A stretch of 64,000 nt of DNA from Adenanthera pavonina. Taxonomy: Eukaryota; Streptophyta; Magnoliopsida; Fabales; Fabaceae. Every line of letters starts with the position of its first letter. The first letter of the stretch is position 1. The translations under genes were made by a program, and so were the position numbers. Below, piece by piece: positions 23,449 to 36,830 of this stretch. The notes under the pieces were generated by a model, which did no database searches, was not told where the DNA came from, and saw only the letters and a list, made by a program, of their open reading frames with translations. Location: NCBI GenBank assembly GCA_026686845.1, contig JAIVEN010000012.1, positions 13,332,501-13,396,500 of the forward strand, written 5' to 3'.

Positions 23449-24975
23449 TTAGAATTCAAAACTCGTGCGATGCACGGGAAGCTCTAGATATATCTAATCG
23501 AGTCAAATAAATGTTAATATAATACAATGAGTATGAATAAAATATTTTTTAGCATTTTATTATAAGGTATATCTAATTTAACTTTTATATAATACTGAAA
23601 TTAAAACTCATCCATTCAATTTTAAATGTTATATTTCAGTAAATAACTTTTAACATGTTATAATTTAACAAATTATTTATTTATTTTTATTATATATTGC
23701 TAAAAAATTGACTTGTGCTTGTAGAGCTAGTGAAATTTCTTTTAATAATTAGGTGATTTTATTTTATTGTAATTTGATTCATAACTTATTAATATTTGTC
23801 ATCAAATAAGAGATAAAATAAGTGTGGATATTGAAATTATTGCTCTAAATCAAATTACAAAAGTTAAACATATAATCAAATTTCAATTTACAAAGTTTTC
23901 ATATAATGTATGAAAGCCAGACATTAAAAGCTACATTTCCTTTCCGTATGATAAATCTCCTTCTAAATATGGGTTATATATAGTATAATTAAGTCATCAT
24001 ACTGAAACAATGAATAAACTAATGTCATCACATGTGATGGGAGACAAAAATCAATAGTTAAACTTAGAATTCCTTGCATCCAAACCTAGATGAAAAATAA
24101 AAAAGAAAATAGAGAGTATACAATTGATGGATTGGGTTGTAATATATGAAAACAATGAGTAATGTAACCAACAAACTTCATATTGCACTAATAGAAATAT
24201 CAACAAATCAATATAACAATGCAGTAAAACATTCTTGCAATAGAAACGAATTTAAAAACAATACAATGGCAACTCAACATAACCTGAACAATCGTAAATC
24301 ACATATTAACCACACCATTCTTGGAAATGCAAAAAGCATGTTACCATGATCATTAGAGTTTGATTTAAAGTTAAATGAAAATGATTCTGATTTCCTCCAA
24401 TTGACAAATATCCTCCAATTGACAAATAAATATACGAACAAATTGTATTTTTTCACAAATTTATAAGTGATTTTTATTTTCATATTTATCCTAAGAAATT
24501 TTAATAAAATAAAAAAATGAACATACATATAAAAAAATAAATATTATTTGGAATACATGGGGTTAGATTTTTTTTATAGTCAACTTAATATTTTTTGTAC
24601 AAATTTATAATTGATTTTTATTTCTATATTTATCATAACAAATTTTAAAAAATGAAAAATAATATACATATAAGAAAATAAATATTATTTAAAATATATG
24701 GGGATGGATTTTTCAATGTTAGTATGATGATGTAGAGATCTAAAATCATGAAACTTTGATTTTTATTTTCATATTTATCATAAGAAATTTTAAAAAAATA
24801 AAAAATATATGTAAAGAAATAAATATTATTTAAAATATATAGGGCTAGATTTTTATACATATAAGAAAATAAATATTATTTAAAATATATTGTTTAGATT
24901 TTTTTTATAGTTAGCATGTGGAGGCCTAAAATTATGACATGTCATGCTTTCAATTTTATAATATATAATATAAGA
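23449..24975 (-). mobile_element. Non-autonomous Helitron
   Basis: On the minus strand the element starts TCTTATATTATA at 24,975 and ends CTAA at 23,449, nine bases after a 7-bp hairpin GCACGAG/CCCGTGC (plus strand 23,462-23,478). It lies exactly between a host A and T, as Helitrons do. Removing 23,449-24,975 joins atataatataA to TTCATAGCAAATTT, which matches the continuous sequence of copy B (near 41,672, TAATTTATAGCAAATTT) and copy A (near 8,489). It is about 1,527 bp with no Rep/helicase coding sequence, so it needed a helper element. Internal sequence includes a three-unit repeat. Confidence 0.85.
24430..24910. repeat. Tandem repeat inside the Helitron, about 120-bp units
   Basis: Three and a half units each containing tgatttttatttt, a tttatcataagaaatttt-like core and aaataaatattatttaaaata followed by tatgggg. 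Start points near 24,465, 24,610 and 24,755. Short ORFs here are artefacts of the AT-rich repeat. Confidence 0.75.
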
Positions 24976-25193
24976 TTCATAGCAAATTTAATATTTACAA
25001 ATAGTATAATTCAATTTTTTTCCCCAAAATAGTATAATTTATTTCTAAAATTTCATGTACTACAAGAAAAAATATATCTAAGGTTAATAAGGAGAAAGAG
25101 ACTCATATTAATTTATTAAGTTCTGGTAAAAATATATTATGTACTAAATAAATTTATAAATAATGTAATTTGTTCTTTGAGCTTTATAATGTG

Positions 25194-25987
25194 CTCCTTC
25201 CCATCCCTTTTTATAAGGGACTTCCAACTAAACCCAAAACCTGAAAGGCTAACTCAAAAAGCCTAAAAAACTGGTTTGTGTCTTAACTTTGAAATATAAT
25301 CTGGGTTTTTTGAGCTCGACCCAAGCGAGCTTTGGGCCGCCTGAAAAACCTTTTTTCATTGTTTAAAATATTAAAAAATACATATTATTTTATTAATTAG
25401 TGATATATATAAATTATAAAATTTAAATATTATGTTAGTTTTTTATGAGATATAATGATAATTAATTGTATTAATTCAAATAATTATATGAAAAAATTTT
25501 ATAAAAAATGTTAAAAATATTTAAAAATTAAAAAAATCATGGATCAGCCCGTAAGCCCAAATCTGCAGGCTCAAATCTACAGGCTCAAAGGTGAAAATTT
25601 AAACCCGTTTATTAAATTGGGCTTTTCAGCTCAGCTCGATTTGGGCTAGATTAGAGGCGGGCTGATCCAATTTGACAACTCTACTTCCAACTACTTTACG
25701 AAGTTAGTTATTTTCTTAAAATCCTAAAAAAAAAACCAAATATTTTTTTATCTCTATTTAATATACTAATATAATCCACATCAAATATCATTTAATCAAT
25801 TGAAAGTATCTATTCCATGCAAAAAGTCTCATAATAATTTATGAGAAAAAAAATAAATGATAAGGATAAAATAAGAAAAATCTCATTAAACATTATAAAA
25901 TCCCTTATAAAAGGAATAAGAAAGAACTTCTTAAAAGGAATAAGAAAGAACTTCTAACAGATCCCTTATAAAAAGGATCGGAGGAAG
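25194..25987. mobile_element. Stowaway-like (Tc1/mariner) MITE, copy C
   Basis: Left end CTCCTTCCCATCCC then ttttataagggac; right end, reverse complement, CTTCCTCCGATCC then tttttataagggat, the typical Stowaway terminal repeat. The right flank starts TA; the left dinucleotide is TG, a probable decayed TA. Copies A (near 8,672) and B (near 41,908) lack the element and run straight through this point. A second element (25,231-25,682) sits inside, just after the left repeat. The remaining Stowaway body contains a doubled ggaataagaaagaacttct unit at 25,911-25,955. Confidence 0.8.
25231..25682. mobile_element. Element nested in the Stowaway MITE (hAT-like?)
   Basis: About 450 bp flanked by the direct repeat acttccaacta (25,220-25,230 and 25,683-25,693), which contains an 8-bp duplication CTTCCAAC if the element begins and ends with TA. 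The right end read backwards begins TAGAGTTGTCAAATTGG, a common start of plant hAT non-autonomous elements; the left end is diverged. The inside has GC-rich motifs (cagcccgtaagccc, gagctcgacccaagcgagc) unlike the AT-rich surroundings. Nested insertion is clear; the superfamily is a guess. Confidence 0.6.
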
Positions 25988-27539
25988 TATACATGAATAT
26001 TATGGCTTAATATATATATATATATATATATATATTGGTGGATGCAAGATTCACTGGGGGCAATATAATTTTTATAAAAAATGAATAAAAAATTATATAA
26101 AACTTTGATATATGTATATATGTGTCTGTATAGACATTCTCTCAAACAAATTATATATCCTATAGCTCACAAAAGAAAAAAATCATATACCCTATAATTT
26201 CTAAGATTTGATTGTAAACCATTTACATTTATCTCTAATAATAATAATGAATTAATGATGATAATGATAATGATAAAAGTTTTATTACTATCATCATCAT
26301 CATCATTAATTACAAAAATTAATTACGCAAATATTAAATTTTCAATAACTATTTATTGTAATGAAATATTATCTGTTGATGATTTTAATAAAAATTATAT
26401 AAAAATTAAATAATCACTTGAAATATAAAAGATAAAAAATAAAAAATAAAATTATAGTTCAATGAAAATTGCATACTACATGAGTGTGCAGGGGATTTTA
26501 TTTCCTACATTACCCAAATTTGCCTTTACATTATGTACCCACCAGACATGCGAGGCTCTCAAAACACTTTTCATCTAGAGAAATAGTATCCATTAAAAAG
26601 TTGAATTGCATGGAAAAGAAATGCAAAATTGAAATAAATTAAAGTCACTTGCATCAATGCTGAAAGAGAAAGATAGCCTGCGACCTCTACCAGCTATGGA
26701 AAACGAAAACTAAGAAATCATTTTAAAATCAAAACAGTAAGAAGACATAAAACTTGCTTAAGTAAAAGAATAAACTAATCAATACTTTAAAAAAAAAAAA
26801 CATGGCATCAATATTAAAAGAGAAAGATAGCCTGCAGTCTAGCAACTTGTAAAAAGCTTTATTAATATAGAATGGGAAATTCTACCTTTTATCACTCATA
26901 ATTCATAAGTTGACTGAAAGTTTCTTTAATAATTCACTACAATAACAATTTCACATATAGAACCCTACAAGATATACATCACTACAATAACAAAATGTGT
27001 AAAAGTGCTGCATTTGCAATAGCACTTTAAACTATAGATCATCCTATCATTTAACTGCAAAGAGAAGAGCAAATTTTGATAAAGAAAAATATTAAATTTT
27101 GTGATCTAACTTTTGACCCTGTTTCCAAAATAGAGAAAAGAAATTTATAATTTAGGCAAAATACAAGGAACCTAGGCTAGCAAAGGCTTTCATAATTGAA
27201 GTTCATATGTAAATATGTATATTTTTTATTTTCAAAATATACACACTTTTCATTAATTTTTATATCAATTAATAGGCGTATACAAAAAATCGAGTAAGAC
27301 AGATATTTTGATAGAGAAAAATATTAAAGACATATTTTTTAATTCTATATAACATAACTTTTAATTCATATGTTTCCAAATTATAGGGGATTATATATTT
27401 CTAAAATATACAGAATAAATAGAAAGAATTAATATCAAGAATTAATATTTTTATTTATTTTAACATTTATACTATAATTTTTAGAATATTTTATGAATAA
27501 ATAATCTTTTAAATATATATTTAAATATATATTATATAA

Positions 27540-30500
27540 TATAATAAAAAATATATTACCTTTTAATTATATAATCTAAAATAATTATAATTAATTGGTT
27601 CAATGACAATTCAATCATGATTTTGACTAGTTACCCTCTTTTTCAGAAGATGCCTCTTCGCCATCTCCAGTTCAGTTCAAAAACATGCCATGTAATACAG
27701 AATATATGTTTCTACCCTATGCTGTATTGACACCTTAACATCTAAATGTCTCCATGGACATATCCGTGATTCTAACTTCTACTACACAAGTTATAACATA
27801 CATCAAAGCAAACTGATTCTACCCTATAATTTCCAAAACACGTGGGGATCTCCGTTGGAGTTGCAGATTTTTCTATGTATCATCAATTTAAAACAAATAC
27901 CCAAGAAAAAAATTATAATGCTCTGTTTTATTAAGGAATATAATTTAAATCAATCCTTTCCAAATTACCAAGGTTTCCAAGTTTGGCACCAAAAAAACAA
28001 ATAAATATCACTTACACAAGCCAAGAAACAAGAATTAATGAGTTATAAAAATCACTTACTCAAGCCATCACAAGAATTAAAGAAATATTGGAAGATGAAC
28101 AATCTTATGTAGTTTAGAATGGAATCAATGGATTGACTTGCTGGATCATAGCTAATAATGGTTTTACTTCCCGTAGGATCATATGTCAGGAGACCTTAAT
28201 ATACAATGGACGGATAAACAAGATGGTTCAGCAATCGCCCAGAAGGAATATTGTACTTTTATTTGATTTGCTTGCATTATATAACTTCTGTAGCACTCAC
28301 CATGCATTATTGAAGTTGAAACAGAGAATTTAAGAAATTCAAACTCTCTGTTTCGAACCTAGTGTCAACCCTCTAAGGAAGAATAACCAAATGAATATAT
28401 GATTGACATGGAAGAAAAGCCAAGTGTTCATAAGAATTAGAATCTATGAAGCAGCATAAAAAAATATTTAGAGATCCAAACTAACTTTTGACTTACCTAA
28501 TGAGTGGAAAGGAAAAATATATCGGGATCTGGATCATCATAATGGCAACATATGCATGATAAAAGCCTACTTCAAAATCATCCTAGTACACCACATATGC
28601 ATGAGAGGCTAAGCCTCCATAAATCATCCAAATTTCTACTTCAAAATCATCCTCTATGAGAAGCTAAGCCTCCGTATATCATCGAACACACATGTGGCAT
28701 GCATGGCAAGTGTGAGATATGCAACATAACGTGGACGTATATACAAGTACATATTTATAAATATATACATATTTATATATCACAATATACATAGATAGTG
28801 AAGGAAAGAAAGTACCAAGAATCAAGTAAAAAAAGCAACAATTGTTTTTACTCACAGAGGTTTGTACAAAAGCTACATCCTTGGCAAACTAAACTATGTC
28901 CCCTGCAGGGGGAAAAAGTTATAACTAAATTGAATGACAGCAACTATTGGTCAAAAATAAAAAATGGAATGACAGCAACAAGAAGAGTATATCTAACACA
29001 TGTCAAGACATGCCATGCAACATACAAAATATATATATATATATATTACAGTTGTATATGATTCCTTCTACCCTGTGTGGTATGGACACCTTAAAAAAGA
29101 GTGACTATACACAAGTCAAAGACTCTATGCAACCCTTCAAATTACATATGGACACATCAAGGTTTATCATGTCTCCATGTTAATGAAGTGTGAACACCAA
29201 AATCATGGGAAGAAAAGCCAAGTGTTCATAGGAAATATTCCAAACCAACTTTTGCAAAAAATACATCTGGTTCATCATAGAAAGAAAATTGATTAATAAA
29301 CATGTAGATCTTTTCTGTTCTTTGCATAAACATTAAAACTTATTATCCAAAGCATTTAGAAATGATAGAATAGAGGAAACCTCTACTGAGGCTGGTTCCA
29401 CAATTTGTAACTCCTGCCCCATCCCACATAAAAGGAAGACAAGATAGATCAAACCATACAATCGCTAAAGTTAGTTTTAGAAAGTAGAATTAAAAAATAA
29501 AGAAAAAAAGTTACGATCAAATTTGTGGCTTTATGTTGTTTTCTTTTGATCAAATTTGTGGCTTTATGTTGTTTTCTTTTAATCAATATCTGGTTCAAAT
29601 GAATATAAAATCCAATTTTTTTCCAACAAACAGATAATAAAATATTCCAATCGCATAAGAGTAATAAATGTCCTTTCGTTAAAGGTTTATCATCTGTCTT
29701 CTATTTTATGGCGACATCATTTCTTTTCTTGAAATCTATTAATTGACTTCTATAATCAACAAAGGCATATGAACATGTAATGCATGTTTTGACAAAATGA
29801 GATGAACCTCATGTCATGTGCAGAATTTTTAAGCAAATTGACCCGTCATTCAATTGTTTGCAATGAGTTCCTTCAAAAATAAAAGCACAATAAATAAATC
29901 TTACATATGCTCCATCACCCATTACATCAAGTGGACAAACCAAAAAAGATGTCATAGCAAATGAAAACCTTGAAATTGGTTTACTTTATCCAAAAGAAAG
30001 CATATTTAAGAACATATACAGAATCGAGTTGATGAGGACTGCCAGACCAAACAAGGTATATATCATACATTAGATAAATTCAAAGGGAAGATTCTCATTA
30101 CTCTCTTACCTCTTGCTGGATCCGAACATCTCAAATGTTTGAACATAAGAATACATACTCTCACAACTTTTCAGGACACCTATGCTGTCAAACCGGCTGC
30201 AAAAAAACAAGGCCCAAATTCAACATGTGTATGTCATAGCCAAAACCAAGAAGGAATGTCGATTCAGGGGGGAGGTGGGGTGGGGGAGGGAGGAAGGGCA
30301 ATTATTGTCGGTTCTTCACACACGGACAAAACTTCATTAAAAATCCTATATAACCGCAATAGTTTCAGACAATGCTGCATACATCAGAATATAATACAAT
30401 TCTTTTACCATGGATCAACGCTAGATTAATATTCAAAGAATTGGTGTTAAAGAGGAAAGTTGAAAATTATCCAAGTTCAAAACCCCATGTGATCAGATAT

Positions 30501-30860
30501 GAGTATCAGATACATACATACATTCATATAGATATATAGATATCGCAAATCTATTTTACAAAAACAGAGTAACCAATTCTTCCAATCAAATTAGAAGATC
30601 AAATGCTATTCAAAAGATGGAGACATGCCATTATTTACTAAATCCTACAGAGAAGACAACAACCTCACATCAAATCTAAGGAAACAAATGAAAAATCATG
30701 AACGATATACCACTCTTTACAAGACGAAGACTACGTCCGGCCGAAAAAAAAAAAAGGACGAAGACAGAGATTGAGAAGAATTTGAGGAAGAAGATATTCA
30801 GGGATCTTAGGGAAGAACAAGAGAAACAATCTATGCTTTTTATTCGTTTACCCCTATGGC
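27540..30860. repeat. Segmental duplication, copy D (contracted)
   Basis: Ordered matches to A and B: 27,585-27,605 with 190-210; 27,915-28,340 with 660-970 and 36,000-36,480; 28,380-29,270 with 1,540-2,340; 29,340-29,640 with 2,420-2,700; 29,680-30,560 with 6,820-7,710. About 4 kb of the unit between the last two blocks is missing, as is most of the PPR relic. A 33-bp tandem duplication lies at 29,515-29,580. Confidence 0.8.
29809..30196 (-). pseudogene. Four-exon gene relic, copy D
   Basis: Exon 2 (30,110-30,196), exon 3 (29,969-30,038) and exon 4 (29,809-29,870) keep their splice dinucleotides. Exon 2 has lost 48 bp in frame relative to A and B, removing VEVYRTVFHQQFG-type residues and a second patch near its end. 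Exon 3 is one base shorter, shifting the frame. Exon 1 is not present at its expected place (30,560-30,850), where sequence resembling only the 5' leader remains. A dead paralogue. Confidence 0.7.
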
Positions 30861-32563
30861 ATGCATCATCACCAAGAATTTAGGAAAAAAACTGACACTG
30901 CTAGATAAATTATAACAAATACTGATAAATTATAACAAATAATCAAACATAAACATATAATTCACTTTTTTTTAGGTCGGATAAAATAAAGGTTCTAAAA
31001 TTTGCAAATATAAGTATTAAACAATGTTTTCAGAATTCATAGGAATTGAAGTAGATGAGTCACTAAAAGGTTCATCCAATTTAATAATTATATATATGTG
31101 TGTAAATTTTTCTTAATTGAAGTTCATAATCTACCAATAAATTGAAATTAAGCTATATATTAAAAAGATTAAATATATTGACCTCGCCTCCTCCCAAGAT
31201 CTCTCCTCTATTTTCAAAACATGAACTCCAGTCCAATTTTTAACACCATTTAATAATATTCTATAAAAGATTATGTAGTACATTTTTTACCAAATAAAAT
31301 TTATATTAATAACTTAAAATTATTAATTTACCCTTAAAATCTAAAAATCTCTAATTTATATCTTACAAAATTAAAAAAAATTAAAAAAATTATTTTCTAT
31401 TCATGAAAATTGATATTAAAAATAAAAATATTTAATAAATAATTTTAAAATAATTTATTATAGTAATATTTAAAAAATTTGAGAATATTAATTACAAATT
31501 AATAAAATAAGAATATATTAGGCGCAATGATCTCGAAAATTAAAAAGTAAAAAAAATTATAAATATTTATGTTAAAGAGGATGTTTTTGATTAAGAAAAA
31601 TATTAAATTCTGTGAGTTAATGTGAGTTAAAATGAAGAGAAATATCTATGATTTAAAAATAATAAGCATGGAATAAATTAGAAACAAACTAATGTTTTCC
31701 ATAAATGAAGCAGACAAATCAATTCTGCCAATAAATTGAAATAAAGCTACATATTAAAAAAAAGTAAAATATATTAACCACCCATCTATTTACAAAATCT
31801 AACCATTTTTAATCCAATTTTTAACACCCAAAAATATTCTATTAAAATATCTAATTTCTATCTAACAAAATCTAAATAAATTTAAAACATTTATAAAATC
31901 TAAAATAATTTCTATCCAACAAAATCTAAATAATTTATAAAAATATAAAATAAATGTAAGTATAATGAACCTAAATAAATAAAAATGGTAACTTGAAGAT
32001 ATATATATATATATATATATAACTTTTGATATTCATGTTACTTAATATATTGAATTCAATATAATTGAAATTACAAAGACCTCATATTTATAAAATTTAA
32101 AATATTTATAAAATAATTAATTATAGAATAAATAAATTTGAAAATATTAAATTAAAAATTAACAAAATAAAAATATGTTAAACTAAAATATAAAATAAAT
32201 GTAAGATGCCGTTTAAAAAAAAAGCAATAAATAATTATTAGAGAAAGAAAAATATAAAAATATATCAAACCGGATTAACTTGTCATTAACTATCACCAGT
32301 ATTTATTAAATAATTTTAAATAATTAAATTATCACTTTATCATTTACCATAAAAAGAAAATAAAATGATATTGCCTATATAATATATATTTGAAAAATTA
32401 ATATTTAAATAAATATTAACTTAAATAAATACAATTAATATTTAAATATTAAATTAAAAATTAATATAAAAATTTAAAACGCGCGCACCATGAATATGTA
32501 TGCAAAAAGGCACATTTTATTCTTAAATAAATATTTATATTAATATTAAAGAGGGATATTTGT
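30861..32563. repeat. AT-rich spacer between copies D and B
   Basis: No gene. Collinear but shortened version of 13,930-20,600: first matches 30,885 with 13,935, then 31,015-31,100 with 14,750-14,830, 31,250-31,500 with 15,750-16,000, 31,740-31,970 with 16,740-17,150. It contains a doubled gataaattataacaaata unit at 30,904-30,941 and (AT)n near 31,997-32,020. Confidence 0.7.
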
Positions 32564-33479
32564 TTCCAAAATATAGGGAGGTCGAATAAAAGATTTAATT
32601 ATACATATAAATATTACATAAATAATGAATAATGCATTCTTTTAAATATATATTTATTAATACAATTAATAATATATTACTTTTTAATTTATATTGTATA
32701 ATCTAAAATAATTAATTTAAACAAATAAATATATTAATTTAATTTAATTATAATTAATTGGTTCAATCACTAGTTAAATCGTAAATCAATACTCACCCGG
32801 CCAATAATGTATGGCTTAAAGCCACTTGGCTTAAAGGAAAAATACATACTCAGAAATCCATAGAACCCATGCCCTCAAGTCATCATGCGCAACTATAACT
32901 TAATGGGAAAAGGAATAGGAGAGCTCTCTACCAATTTTGCAAACAATTTTTATACTTTTTCTCATCTTTTCCCTTAATTAAACAAGGAAAAAGGGACATA
33001 TTATGTTGACTCCATCAAGTAATTGGATATAGACCAAAGTCATTGAGTTGCTTTTATTTAGCTCATGAAGAGTAGCAAACCACAATGACTTTAAACAGTT
33101 GTATATGTTTCCTTCTACTCTATGCAGAGTTGTAACACATCTCAATGTCTCAATAATATGTTCGCACAAGTTACGGATCTCTGCTGTTATAATGCAGGTT
33201 TTATTAAGGAATATAATTCAAATCAATCATGGACCCAGTTTAAAGTTTCATATTTCCAAATCAATTCGAGTTAATTAGGGTAAGAAGAAATATATGGAGC
33301 CAGCTTACACTGTCTTATATATATGTCTAATCTTTTTAATTCTATTTTCTAACCCAAACATCACTTACTCAAGCCAAGAAACAAGAATTAAAGAAATATT
33401 GGAAGATGATGAATCTTACCTTGCTTGGAATCAATGGATTACTGGATCATATCTGATAATGATTTACTTCCTGGAGGAT

Positions 33480-34000
33480 CATATGTCTCCAGAATCAATG
33501 ATTTTACTTACTCCAGAATCAATGATTTTACTTACTGGTTCATTGCAACATGATCTGGTTGTTCTCCAAAACCCAACATTTTCATTTCAAGAGCCTCTGC
33601 CATATATTCTTTTGTGGCTTTGTGCACCGTGAGACTTATATCCCTTTCCACCATATGTACCCATCTTCCACCAATCCCCATTTCATGTCCATGTCAATGA
33701 GAGAATTAACATAAGTATAGTTTCCAACGTGTAATGGGTGCTAAATACAAAAACCTGAAGTGTAGCATTTGATCAAAATGTTCTAATGCTATCGGATGAG
33801 AGTTAACCAATGTAAATGGGTGTCCGTTCAAATCTACTAACCCTGCTGCTAATCCTGCAGATTTGCAAAAGGAATACCATTCAGTACAGAATTATACCCA
33901 CAAAATTCTCACTGTGCATGGGGCAAAGCCTGACATCATGGCATTCCATGAGCCAGTGCATTTAAAGTGACATTCCATAGCCATCTTAATGACTCGAGTA
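33480..34000 (-). pseudogene. PPR protein relic (SLO2-like), copy B first unit
   Basis: Same decayed pieces as 990-1,480: SLIDMDMKWGLVEDG-type sequence near 33,640-33,700 and a SWNAMMSGFA-type segment near 33,915-33,955, both minus strand. A 24-bp perfect tandem duplication at 33,487-33,534 falls in its 3' part. Multiple stops. Non-functional. Confidence 0.7.
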
Positions 34001-36485
34001 TGAATGTGAAGGGACAAAGGGACAAATGATCCATTTTCAGAGAATTAAAGATATCCAATGAATGGACTCCCTACCTCACAAAAGAATAACCGGATGAATA
34101 TAACTATGATTGACATGGATGAGGTTTTAGAATCTATGTTGACAGGAAATATTTAGAGATCCAAACTAACTTTTGACTTACTTAAGAGTGGAAAGGAAAA
34201 TACATCTGGATCATCATAATGGCTACATATGTATGATAAAAGTCTACTTCAAAATCATCCTCGTACAGACCACATATGCATGAGAAGCTAAGCCTCCATA
34301 CACACAAAGAAACACGTGTGGCATGCGTGGACAAACAAGTGTGAGATATGCAACATATATATACATGGACGGATATACAAGTATATATGTGTATATATCA
34401 ATGCATATATATATATACATGCATGGACAAATATACATAACTAAACTAAGATTTGTACAAAGGCTACATCCTTGGCAAACTAAACTATGTCGCCTGCAGG
34501 GGTAAAAAGTTCTAACTAAACTGATTGACAACAGTTGGTCAAAAAAAAAAAGTGATTGACAGCAACAAGAAGGGTATATCTAACACATGTCAAAACCTGC
34601 CATGCAACATACAAAATATATATATATATTACAGTTGTATAAAAGAGTTGTGACTATATAACACATGTCAAAAGACTATGCAACCCTTCAAATTACATGT
34701 GGACACATCAAGGGAATGCCATGATGGGTCAGTGGGAAGAAAAGCCAAGTGTTCATTGGATTTAGAAATCCAAACCAACTTTTGACTTACTTGATGATTA
34801 GAAAAGAAAAAATACATCTGGATCATCATAGAAAGCATCTTCTTTTGTTCCATTCCATGCACACGTTGAACATAACAAGCTGCAATGGCCAAATTTCCAA
34901 AGCAAAAACTGTGGATCCATTTAGAAAGGTGGATCCATTTAGAAAGGATAAAATAGAAGAAACCTCCACTGAGGCTGGTTCCATAATTTGTAACTCCTCC
35001 ATAATTTGTAACTCCTGCCCCTTCCGACTTAAAAGGAAGACAAATAGATCAAACCATACAATCAAACCATACAATTGCCAAAATCAACCTAGCTAAAGTT
35101 AGTATTAGAAAGCAGAACTAAAAAATAAAAAAAAAAGTTATAACCAAATTTGGAATAGTTTGAATTGAATGGTGACTTTATGTTATTTCCTTTTAATCAA
35201 TATCTGGTCCAAATGAATATAAAATCCATTTTTTTCCAGCAAACAGATAATAAAATATTCCAATATGCCCATAAGATAAGAGTAATAAATGTATGTATCC
35301 AATGACCACCCACAGACCCTCCCCAGAACACAAATAGATGGACATGCCAGGTTCAGACGTATTAGCACCACCATAAGATTCTAGTGTTAGCACCACCATA
35401 AGATTCTGGTATTAGCACCATCATAAGATTCTGAACTAGAGGCAAGAGGAGTACTAGCATATGAGCCATAAATGAAAATAAGGCCTTTCTCTGAAGCTTG
35501 ATCAATAAACTATCAAAATTTAGAAGCAGAATTTTCTTATATATACAAAAGATAAAAATGCTTAAGGAGACCTGAAAACTGACCAAAATGAAGATGCTAG
35601 TAATGTATCAACTAAATTGCCCAAGGAGAGCAACCAATTTAGCTCGTAATATTTATCCATAATTTTTGTTCTTTTATAAAATCAGAAGCAAATATGAATC
35701 AAATGAAATTAATCAATAGATAACCATGTTTAAAACATACGTCAAAGTAGTCTATAAATTCAACAACTAAATAGTTTTCCTCAAGCATCAAGCATTCCAA
35801 AAGGGGAAAAAGCATGAAAAGAAACCCTAAAAACAAAAAACTGTGGTGAGACCAAATATAATGTAGCAACACAGAACGAGATTGGAAGAGTCACTATTTT
35901 GCACCTTAGAACCATACAGTCTCCATCGGAGTTGTAGATGAAATAATATAATTGTATCATCAATTCATGTTACAAACTTTAAAATAAATAAAGAAAAAAT
36001 TATAACGCTCTGTTTTATTAACAAATATAATTTAAATTGATCCTGGACCTAGTTTAAGTTTTATAATTCTTCTCTGAACTACATTACATCAATTCAAGTT
36101 AATCAGGATAAAAAATATATGGAGCCAACTTACAGTGTTATTTTAATTTCATTTTCTAATCCAAATTACCAAAGATTTAAAGTTTGGCCCAAAAAAAAAT
36201 GGATTCAAGTTATTTAGACAAGCCAAGAAACAAGAATTAAGGAAATAATGGAAGATGATGAATCTTGAATCAATGGATTGACTTACTGGATCATGATTCT
36301 ACTTCTTGTAGGATCATGTCAAGAGCTTAATATACAATGAACGTACCCAACCTAAAAAGTATAAACAAGATAAACAAGATGGTTATCAGCAGACTCAGAA
36401 GGAATATTAATCTTTTATTCAATTTACCTGCATTATATAACTTATGTAGAGCATTATTGAAGTTGAAACAGAGAGTTTAAGAAAC

Positions 36486-36830
36486 TCAACTCTCTATTTC
36501 AAACCTAGTGTCAACCCTCCAAGGAAGAACACGTTGGGGAAGGCAGGAACTTCCGAATTTACTACCAGAGGAATACTCATTCAGTACAAAGTTCTTCCTG
36601 TGCATGTCAACAAAAAGTTTCAAAGCTTTGTTGAAATGATCTTGTTGGGCAAAGCCTGACATCATGGCATTAGATGAGCACTGGTCAGACTCTGACATTG
36701 ACATCATGGCATTCCATTAGCACTGGCCAGACTTTGTCAATGTACTTAAAATGGCATTCCATAGGCATGCATCAATCAACCTTATTCTGGATAAATATTT
36801 CTTAGGAAAACTGGGTCTTAATGACTCGAG
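36486..36830 (-). pseudogene. PPR protein relic (SLO2-like), copy B second unit
   Basis: Minus strand, earlier part of the gene than the other copies. 36,717-36,800 reads RLIDACLWNAILSTLTKSGQC, then 36,486-36,707 reads SDQCSSNAMMSGFAQQDHF, NKALKLFVDMHRKNFVLNEY and decays. This follows the PPR layout (WNAILSTLTKSG, then W/SNAMMSGFAQ, then FVLNEYS) and matches the DQC...SGFAQ...FVLNEYSF region of SLO2 as I remember it. An imperfect doubling of the SNAMMS-type segment and stops show decay. Copy A lacks this block entirely. Confidence 0.8.

Larger units (their letters stand above)
20905..27070. repeat. Segmental duplication, copy C (rearranged)
   Basis: Shares ordered blocks with A and B: 20,918-21,020 with 1,785-1,980; 21,560-22,720 with 660-1,480 and 36,000-36,830; 23,000-23,100 with 1,590-1,690; 23,170-23,448 plus 24,976-26,240 with 8,200-8,860 and 41,450-42,130; 26,455-27,060 with 42,600-42,680 plus 46,098-46,640. 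A Helitron and a Stowaway element interrupt it. Most of the 1,700-8,000 part of the unit is missing here. No intact gene. Confidence 0.8.
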
